Positions 8,238 through 13,465 of a DNA stretch of 13,465 nt are shown here, in pieces. Each line of letters opens with the position of its first letter. Within the stretch, counting starts at the first letter, position 1. Position numbers and translations under genes: made by a program. Below the pieces are notes generated by a model, which had not been told where the DNA came from, searched no databases, and saw nothing but the letters and a program-made list of their open reading frames with translations. Source of the stretch: an uncultured Erysipelotrichaceae bacterium (GTDB lineage Bacteria > Bacillota_I > Bacilli_A > Erysipelotrichales > Coprobacillaceae); assembly GCA_900544435.1 (NCBI GenBank), contig UQVG01000025.1:1-13465 (forward strand). Reading direction: 5' to 3'.

Positions 8238-9266
8238 CTATTTCTCATCTTGTTTATCTTCTAAACAAGCCTTTTCAATATTTTCAGATATATACTCTAC
8301 TAATGCCACTACTTTTTCATAAGGCATTCTTGTTGGACCAATTACCGAAATAGAACCTTTTGATGTTTCCCCTGTTTTAAATGAAGCAGAGATAACTGAA
8401 ACATCATTCATTTTTCCAAGAGGTGTTTCATTTCCAATATTGATTTGAATACCATCCTCACTCGATAACGGTAGAGTTTTCCAAACTTTTGAATTTTCAA
8501 AAGCACTTACAAGCCTTCTCAATTTATCAACATCGTTAAATTCTGGTTGATAAAGAATATTTTCTTTTCCAGAAAAATAAACACTGTTTGAAGCAAATTT
8601 AACAAATGCTTCTAAAAATGCATTAAACAATTCTTCATGTTGTTTCACTTGTGTTGTAAGAATTGGTCGAACATCTCGTTCTAAACGAAATGCTACTTCA
8701 TTAATAGGAGTTCCTATTAACAATTCATTCATCACATTGACACAACTTAATAAATCTTCCATTTCTACATCACTTGAAAATTGGAATACTTTATTTTCAA
8801 CATGACCTTGACTTGTAATGATAATTGCTGTTACACGTCCATCATCTAATGGAACAACCGATATACGTTGCAATGTATCATCTGATGCATTTCCTAAAGC
8901 TACACTTGTAAGATGTGTTAATTCACTTAACATGTTACAACTTTCATGCACCATCTCATTTAAATTTCGACGGTGTTTATTAATAATTGTAGCAACTTGA
9001 TTTTTTGTTCCTTCATCTAAATCAACTTTTCCTAAATTATGAACATAGAAACGATATCCTTCTTTAGAAGGTACTCTTCCTGAAGAAATATGTGTTTTTT
9101 CTAGATAACCATAATTTTCTAGAAAATTCATTTCATTACGAATCGTTGCACTTGAATAAGGAAGTTGATATTTTACCATCAATGCCTTGGATCCAACCGG
9201 TTCAGCATTTTCGATAAATTCTTCAACTATACATTTGAATATCAGCATTTGTCTTGCTGTTAACAT
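8238..9266 (-). CDS. hrcA: HrcA, heat-inducible transcription repressor
   Basis: Dimeric repressor that binds CIRCE operators and shuts off class I heat-shock genes; in Bacillus its activity depends on GroEL, linking repression to free chaperonin. The winged-helix N-terminus (about 1-75) includes the SSATIRNEM recognition-helix region and the GYLEKTHISSGRVPSKEGYR wing; GAF-like and dimerisation regions follow. The ATG at 9266 gives 342 residues, the usual family length and the conserved MLTARQ beginning, with AGGTGG eight bases upstream. A longer frame from an ATG at 9320 is rejected because that codon lies at the -10 hexamer, upstream of the predicted transcript start. First gene of the hrcA-grpE-dnaK-dnaJ operon and, through the two CIRCE copies before it, its own regulator. 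Confidence 0.97.
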   Translation of the reverse strand: MLTARQMLIFKCIVEEFIENAEPVGSKALMVKYQLPYSSATIRNEMNFLENYGYLEKTHISSGRVPSKEGYRFYVHNLGKVDLDEGTKNQVATIINKHRRNLNEMVHESCNMLSELTHLTSVALGNASDDTLQRISVVPLDDGRVTAIIITSQGHVENKVFQFSSDVEMEDLLSCVNVMNELLIGTPINEVAFRLERDVRPILTTQVKQHEELFNAFLEAFVKFASNSVYFSGKENILYQPEFNDVDKLRRLVSAFENSKVWKTLPLSSEDGIQINIGNETPLGKMNDVSVISASFKTGETSKGSISVIGPTRMPYEKVVALVEYISENIEKACLEDKQDEK

Positions 9267-9280
9267 CAAGTTCACCACCT

Positions 9281-9307
9281 TTAGCACTCCTATTTCTCTT
9301 GTGCTAA
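9281..9307 (-). promoter_or_regulatory. CIRCE operator, promoter-proximal copy
   Basis: On the minus strand TTAGCACAA, nine bases, GAGTGCTAA: 16 of the 18 arm positions of the canonical TTAGCACTC-N9-GAGTGCTAA. It spans the predicted transcription start and the 5' leader, ending directly at the hrcA ribosome site. HrcA bound here would block initiation, and the site would also be part of the mRNA leader. Confidence 0.95.
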
Positions 9308-9311
9308 ATAC

Positions 9312-9339
9312 ATTATACATTTTATTTTAGCACTGTCAA
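9312..9339 (-). promoter_or_regulatory. Sigma-A promoter of the hrcA heat-shock operon
   Basis: TTGACA (9339-9334) and TATAAT (9317-9312) on the minus strand both match the vegetative consensus exactly, with a 16-base spacer. Transcription should start near 9305, inside the proximal CIRCE. Such a strong promoter held down by HrcA is the expected design for this operon. Confidence 0.92.
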
Positions 9340-9353
9340 CAACTTGGTGCTAA
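9327..9353 (-). promoter_or_regulatory. CIRCE operator, distal copy covering the -35
   Basis: On the minus strand TTAGCACCA, nine bases, CAGTGCTAA: 15 of the 18 arm positions of the canonical element with the exact N9 spacer. The -35 hexamer lies wholly within it. Its centre is 46 bp from that of the proximal copy, with 19 bp between the elements that include the -10. Two operators around one promoter suggest tighter or cooperative repression. Confidence 0.88.
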
Positions 9354-9383
9354 AAAATTAAAAAAATAGCATTTCTGCTATTT
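9354..9383 (-). terminator. Intrinsic terminator at the end of hemW
   Basis: On the minus strand AAATAGCA, a GAAA loop, and TGCTATTT form an 8-bp stem, followed by further T residues (TTTTAATTTTTT). The hemW stop codon TAG (9380-9378) lies inside the left arm of the stem, and the T-tract runs right up to the distal CIRCE. It separates the housekeeping transcript from the heat-shock operon. Confidence 0.75.
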
Positions 9384-10469
9384 CATAAAATCAATTAATA
9401 TATCATTTAAAACATATTGTCCTTCTTGAGATGTTTTCAAACAATCATTTTCAATTTTTAATCTCCCATTTTCCAAATTTTTAGTAATGGCCTCTCTATA
9501 TAAAATATAAGCATCTTCTTGATATCTCTCTTTAAATTTCTTTAAATCTAATCCTTCTTTTAAACGAAGTGACATCATTACTTGATTAAACATGGTTTCT
9601 TCTTTTGATTGTTCAATGATCGTTGTTTTAAAATCACCATTTAAATATTTAGTAAGAGAACGACTATGTTCTATAATTTGTCCATCAATTTTGCTACATG
9701 AACCAACCCCAATACCATAATAATTATTATAGTACCAATACGTAAGATTATGTTTAGATCGATATCCTTGTTTAGCATAATTTGAAATTTCATATTTTTC
9801 AAAACCTGCTTTTTCTAATTCTTGATCAATCAATAATGTTAATTGATATTCTTTTTCTTCATCTAAAGGTTGATATTTTTTATATTTTAAAATTGTCCCC
9901 TCTTCTAAAATCAAAGAATAATAAGAAACATGTTGCAAATCTAAAGATTTTAAAACTTCTATATCTTTTTGTATATCCTCTTTTGTTTGCTTTGGTAAAC
10001 CATACATCAAATCAATTGAGATATTATCAAAACCTATTTCTTTAGCGTATTTAATAATATTTTTTACTTGTGTTGTATTATGATGACGATCTATTTCTTT
10101 TAATAAATGATCTTGAAATGTTTGTACACCAATACTTAATCGATTAATACCACCTTTTTTTAAAATCTTTAACTTATAATAGTCCATCGATTCTGGATTG
10201 ACTTCTATACAATATTCTTTTGCTTCTAAACTATATGGTTTTAACATTGACATTAATTTTTCCAATTGTTCATCATTTAAAGCACTTGGAGTTCCCCCAC
10301 CAATATAAATCGTTTTTAAATGATTCTGCTCAATTTGTGATAACTCCTCATTTAACCTTTGTAAATATAAATCACTTTGTTTTTGATCATAATAAACTTT
10401 ACAAAAATCACAATAACTACAAATAGAATCACAAAAAGGAATGTGTACATATAAACTTTTAGTCTCCAT
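9378..10469 (-). CDS. hemW: HemW-like radical SAM protein (oxygen-independent coproporphyrinogen III oxidase-like)
   Basis: Radical SAM enzyme-family protein; HemW members are heme chaperones/insertases rather than true coproporphyrinogen oxidases. The 363 residues contain HIPFC at 9-13 and the [4Fe-4S]/SAM motif C13xxxC17xxC20. Then come GGGTPSAL (57-64), ISIDLMYGLP in the barrel, the HNLTYW motif typical of HemW, and a C-terminal HemN_C-type region. An additional cysteine follows at 23 (CDFCK). The usual GxGPGAHS segment reads GIGVGSCS here, without the histidine. The ATG is the first start possible in this frame (a TAA lies two codons upstream) and overlaps the end of sdaA by 11 bp; AAAGGA lies about 15 bases upstream, so translation may rely on coupling. 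The position just before hrcA is conserved in Firmicutes. No heme biosynthesis gene is in view. Confidence 0.93.
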   Translation of the reverse strand: METKSLYVHIPFCDSICSYCDFCKVYYDQKQSDLYLQRLNEELSQIEQNHLKTIYIGGGTPSALNDEQLEKLMSMLKPYSLEAKEYCIEVNPESMDYYKLKILKKGGINRLSIGVQTFQDHLLKEIDRHHNTTQVKNIIKYAKEIGFDNISIDLMYGLPKQTKEDIQKDIEVLKSLDLQHVSYYSLILEEGTILKYKKYQPLDEEKEYQLTLLIDQELEKAGFEKYEISNYAKQGYRSKHNLTYWYYNNYYGIGVGSCSKIDGQIIEHSRSLTKYLNGDFKTTIIEQSKEETMFNQVMMSLRLKEGLDLKKFKERYQEDAYILYREAITKNLENGRLKIENDCLKTSQEGQYVLNDILIDFMK

Positions 10470-11670
10470 CTTTTAAACCAAATTCCTTTGCTAGCCCACC
10501 TAAAGAAGTTTCTTTATAAGCACTATTTAAATCTTTCCCTGTTTCTTTCATAACATTGACAATTGAATCGAAAGAAACTTTATTTTTTCTTAAATATCCT
10601 AATTGTTTAGCATAACTTGCTGCATCAATTGCACGTAAAGCACCAAAACCATTTCTTTCAATACAAGGAATTTGTACATAACCCCCTACTGGATCACATG
10701 TAAGTCCCAAATTATGCTCAAGGCCCATCTCTGCAGCATATTCAATTAAAGAATTATTAAGTTCTAAAATCCAACCATAAGCTGCCGCCGCCATCGCACA
10801 AGCACTTCCTACTTCTGCTTGACATCCTCCATCAGCACCAGAAATCGTCGCATTATGTTTAATAACATTTCCAAATAAACCTGCAACAGCTAACGCTTTG
10901 ATCAATTCTTTACGAGGAATTTCTAATTGCTTATAGCAATAAAATAAGACCGCTGGTAAAATTCCACTTGCTCCACATGTTGGAGCTGTGACGATTTTAT
11001 TACCACAAGCATTTTCTTCAGAAACAGCATAAGCATAACTTGAAACAAGTAATCTTTCTCGATCACTTTCTCTTCGCGTATTAATAGCTTGTTGATACAT
11101 ACTTTTAGCAACTCTTTTTAGTTGTAATTTTCCTGGTATAACGCCTTCATGGTGTAAACCATTTTGCACACATGTAAACATGCTATCTAGTACTTCAAAT
11201 AAATAGGCTTTGAAATGTTCATCTTCATAGTTTAAAACATAATCATAAAATGAAATTCCATTATCTTCAATATATTGAATAATTTCTTTAAGGTTTTTAT
11301 GAGGATAGATTTGTTTTGTTTGTTGCAACTTACTTCCTTCATATTCAACAGTTCCCCCACCTATAGAATAAGCAGTAATCGTATCAAGAAGTTTTTCATA
11401 TTGATAAACATAAAATTTCATACCATTTGGATGATAAGGCAAACTATCACTTTTAAAATGGACAACCGTTTGCTCTCCTAATGTTTGTTTAATGATATAA
11501 TCTGTTAAATGGCCTTTCCCTGTTAAAGCAAGAGAGCCGTATAAGTCAACTTCAAAACGTGAAGCATTTGGATATTGTTCTTTTATTTTAGAAGCTGCTC
11601 TTTGAGGACCCATTGTATGTGAAGAGGATGGTCCAAATCCTATCTTAAACAATTCTCTTAATGATTCCAT
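10459..11670 (-). CDS. sdaA: L-serine ammonia-lyase (L-serine dehydratase), single-chain, iron-sulfur type
   Basis: Converts L-serine to pyruvate and ammonia using a [4Fe-4S] cluster, in the cytoplasm. The 403 residues combine the beta-type domain (SSSHTMGP at 15-22, YGSLALTGKGH at 44-54) and the catalytic alpha-type domain, which are separate chains in Bacillus. The cluster cysteines are C283 (GGCQAEVG), C325 (LTCDP) and C336 (IPCIERN); their spacing of 42 and 11 equals that of Legionella/E. coli enzymes (343, 385, 396). The chain ends GLKDGD and lacks the C-terminal cysteine that plugs the active site in the Legionella enzyme; it is also about 50 residues shorter than E. coli SdaA. ATG start with AGGAG six bases upstream, eight bp after holA. 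Its place in a replication/competence cluster is unusual. Probably co-transcribed with holA and hemW. Confidence 0.95.
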   Translation of the reverse strand: MESLRELFKIGFGPSSSHTMGPQRAASKIKEQYPNASRFEVDLYGSLALTGKGHLTDYIIKQTLGEQTVVHFKSDSLPYHPNGMKFYVYQYEKLLDTITAYSIGGGTVEYEGSKLQQTKQIYPHKNLKEIIQYIEDNGISFYDYVLNYEDEHFKAYLFEVLDSMFTCVQNGLHHEGVIPGKLQLKRVAKSMYQQAINTRRESDRERLLVSSYAYAVSEENACGNKIVTAPTCGASGILPAVLFYCYKQLEIPRKELIKALAVAGLFGNVIKHNATISGADGGCQAEVGSACAMAAAAYGWILELNNSLIEYAAEMGLEHNLGLTCDPVGGYVQIPCIERNGFGALRAIDAASYAKQLGYLRKNKVSFDSIVNVMKETGKDLNSAYKETSLGGLAKEFGLKDGD

Positions 11671-11678
11671 AATTTCTC

Positions 11679-12629
11679 CTATATTCTTAGCATAAATAAT
11701 TCTAATCCTAATTTTTTTTCTATTTGTCCTGTCTTAATTTTAACATCTAACAAAGATAATTCATTTAAACATCTAAGTAGTTCATCTATTTGAAAAAATT
11801 GACCTTCTTTTCTAACATATTTTAAACGAAAAGGATTAACTGCTAACATTTTAGCAATTTCTTGATCAGTATATCCTTTTCTATCCAATAATTTTACTTG
11901 ATAAATCAAACGCATAGAATTAGCTACCAAAACAATCAATTTAACTGGTTCTTCATTAATTGTCATTAAATCTTTATAAATAGACATCATCTTTTGTTTA
12001 TCTTTACTTAAAATAGCTGTCGTTAAGTCAAAAACATTTTCATCTAATGGTCGACTGACAAGTTCTTCAACACAATGAATATCAATATGTTTCGTATACA
12101 AACAAAGCTTTTCTACTTCACTAGAAATATCCAATAAATTCGTTCCTTTTCTGCTTAATAACAGTTCTAAAGCATCATCATCAATCGTACAATTTCTTTT
12201 TTTTACAGCCTGTCTTGCTGTATCCGATACTTTATAATAATTTAAAGGATTAATTTCATAAAACTGTGCTTCTTTTCTTAACATCTTGACAACTTTTTTT
12301 CTTTCATCAAAATTCTTTTCATCATGAAAAATAACAAGATGTACAGTTTTATCTAAATAAGGTAAACATTGCATAAAAAAATCTTGATCATGATTATCTT
12401 TTTTTATTTTCTTTGTTGTTAAAAAATCCGCTTTTTTAATAACCACCATTTTTTCATCACTTAAAAAAGGCGGTGTCATAATATCTTCTAAAACAACCTT
12501 CATGCCTTCTTTAGAAACATCATAGGCTGTATAATTCATTTGTTCTTGATTACAATGATGATCTTTTTTTAGTTTAGCTAAACGTTGATCCATCAGTAAC
12601 CTTTCTGTTCCATATAATACATATAACAT
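11679..12629 (-). CDS. holA: DNA polymerase III subunit delta (HolA)
   Basis: Delta subunit of the clamp loader: it opens the beta sliding clamp so that it can be loaded on primed DNA. The 316 residues are slightly short but within the family range. The N-terminus MLYVLYGTERLLMDQRL is typical; the AAA+-like domains follow, without a functional ATP site as usual for delta, and the C-terminal collar-type helical domain includes ELVSRPLDENVFDLTTAI and later LNELSLLDVKIKTGQ. ATG start with GGTGAT a few bases upstream, 23 bp after the comEC stop. The TAG stop is embedded in the ribosome site of sdaA. The comEC-holA pair is a conserved Firmicute arrangement. In Bacillus rpsT comes next; here it does not. 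Confidence 0.95.
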   Translation of the reverse strand: MLYVLYGTERLLMDQRLAKLKKDHHCNQEQMNYTAYDVSKEGMKVVLEDIMTPPFLSDEKMVVIKKADFLTTKKIKKDNHDQDFFMQCLPYLDKTVHLVIFHDEKNFDERKKVVKMLRKEAQFYEINPLNYYKVSDTARQAVKKRNCTIDDDALELLLSRKGTNLLDISSEVEKLCLYTKHIDIHCVEELVSRPLDENVFDLTTAILSKDKQKMMSIYKDLMTINEEPVKLIVLVANSMRLIYQVKLLDRKGYTDQEIAKMLAVNPFRLKYVRKEGQFFQIDELLRCLNELSLLDVKIKTGQIEKKLGLELFMLRI

Positions 12630-12652
12630 ATCATCACCATAGCTATTATAAA

Positions 12653-13465
12653 CTAAAAACCTCTTGAAGTCATGACATAATTCTTACCTCCATAATAAAC
12701 AATCTTGACCATTCCTTGTTTATCACTTCGAAAAATCTTTATACCATAAGCTTCCAATCTTTTTAAAGTCAAATACGAAGGATGTTTATAACGATTATTT
12801 TCTCCAACAGAAATAAAAGCCATTTTAGGTTCTATCATTTTAAATAAATCATCACTCGAAGAACTACTACTTCCATGATGTGCCACTTTTAAAACATCAA
12901 CATCTAAATGATGATATACCTGATATAAATCACTTTCAACTTCTTTAGAAATATCACCAGTAAATAAATAATTTAAGCCATTAATCGTTACATATATAAC
13001 ATTAGATTGATCATTTAAACTTGTATAATGTTTATCTAAAGCAATATTTTTAAAAACCAAATCACCTACTTTCTTTTCTTTAAAACTATAAATAACTTTC
13101 TTAACTTTAAAATGTTCTGTTAAAGAATCTAATGCTCCACAATGGTCAAAGTCTCCATGAGAAATAAAAACAGCATCCAAATAAAAAACACCCTGACTTT
13201 GTAAATAAGGTATCAATCTAGAAGTAGCAATATCACTATTTTGCAATCCACCTGTATCAATCAAAACATTTCCTCTAGCATAAGGCTGTTGAATAAAAAA
13301 ACAATCTCCTTGTCCAACATCAATCATCACCACTTGTCCTTTCATGTTGTAATAAGGATAAAAATAAAAAGCAATTAAAACACTTAACAACAAACATATT
13401 TCCCTTGTTGGCTTTCTATTGATATTTAGTTTATAAATACCTTTTAAATAAAGATAATAATAACT
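12653..13465 (-). CDS. comEC: ComEC/Rec2 family DNA-uptake protein, C-terminal part (5' end outside the window)
   Basis: Membrane channel protein of natural transformation; only the last 270 codons are visible. The frame is open to the right edge. The TTG at 13393 is not a real start: codons upstream of it continue into the hydrophobic segment (about 13400-13350) that is the last membrane helix. The remainder is the metallo-beta-lactamase-like domain: DVGQGD, NVLIDTGG, the metal motif HGDFDH (HxDxDH form usual for ComEC), LFTGDI, VAHHGSSSS and a final VGENNRYKHPS. This domain is thought to act as the nuclease that degrades the non-transforming strand. ComEC proteins are usually about 600-800 residues, so most of the gene lies outside. 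Other competence genes are not in view, so actual competence is unknown. Confidence 0.92.
   Translation of the reverse strand, partial: SYYYLYLKGIYKLNINRKPTREICLLLSVLIAFYFYPYYNMKGQVVMIDVGQGDCFFIQQPYARGNVLIDTGGLQNSDIATSRLIPYLQSQGVFYLDAVFISHGDFDHCGALDSLTEHFKVKKVIYSFKEKKVGDLVFKNIALDKHYTSLNDQSNVIYVTINGLNYLFTGDISKEVESDLYQVYHHLDVDVLKVAHHGSSSSSSDDLFKMIEPKMAFISVGENNRYKHPSYLTLKRLEAYGIKIFRSDKQGMVKIVYYGGKNYVMTSRGF

Noticed and set aside
9267..9320. Upstream ATG at 9320 as the start of hrcA (18 more residues)
   Set aside because: It abuts the TATAAT and lies before the predicted transcript start; the extension covers the proximal CIRCE and ribosome site, and HrcA proteins normally begin at the MLTARQ position.
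13391..13393. TTG as the start codon of a 246-residue metallo-hydrolase gene
   Set aside because: The frame stays open to the right edge, and the upstream residues continue the last membrane helix of ComEC, so this is an internal codon of a gene cut by the window.

Overview
The window is chromosomal DNA from a low-GC Firmicute (Bacillota). It most resembles a gut member of the Erysipelotrichia / Coprobacillaceae group (Coprobacillus, Thomasclavelia and relatives). That placement is inference from the very AT-rich coding sequence, Gram-positive-type DnaK and HrcA, the CIRCE control sites, a cell-wall-anchored mucin/glycan-type glycosidase and its LP-less 'KTGD' sorting signal. No database search was possible. 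Every gene supported here lies on the minus strand, so transcription runs from high to low coordinates.

Right part (13465 to about 9378): a tightly packed housekeeping run, comEC (3' part only, entering from the right edge), holA, sdaA, hemW. Gaps are 23 bp and 8 bp, and sdaA overlaps hemW by 11 bp, so one transcript is likely. It ends in an intrinsic terminator whose stem contains the hemW stop codon. The comEC-holA-...-hemW-hrcA order is a familiar Firmicute neighbourhood. The rpsT and lepA genes usually found between holA and hemW are absent, and a serine dehydratase gene sits there instead.

Middle part (about 9353 to 4602): the class I heat-shock operon hrcA-grpE-dnaK-dnaJ. It is driven by a promoter with consensus -35 and -10 hexamers and flanked by two CIRCE operators, one over the -35 and one over the transcription start. 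HrcA represses its own operon through these sites; DnaK, DnaJ and GrpE form the folding machine whose products are in turn controlled. A hairpin-plus-T-run lies between dnaK and dnaJ, probably lowering dnaJ expression relative to dnaK. A second terminator closes the operon after dnaJ.

Left part (4658 to 1): a 655-bp AT-rich intergenic region holds a candidate promoter with a palindrome over its -10, an immediately following long hairpin with T8, a CcpA-type cre-like site and short direct/inverted repeats. It leads into a 1265-residue secreted surface protein: signal peptide, GH20 hexosaminidase-type catalytic domain with the HIGGDE motif, MucBP-like domain, FIVAR-type helical repeats, an F5/8 type C (CBM32-like) carbohydrate-binding module, three tandem 70-residue FIVAR repeats and a sortase anchor. 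It is probably a carbon-regulated host-glycan enzyme. Behind it are a strong terminator and, at the window edge, direct repeats resembling the end of a mobile element.

No clearly new multi-gene system is visible. The most interesting non-gene signals are the double CIRCE promoter, the promoter-hairpin-cre leader before the GH20 gene, the dnaK/dnaJ internal terminator, the serine dehydratase without the C-terminal cysteine, and the edge repeats.
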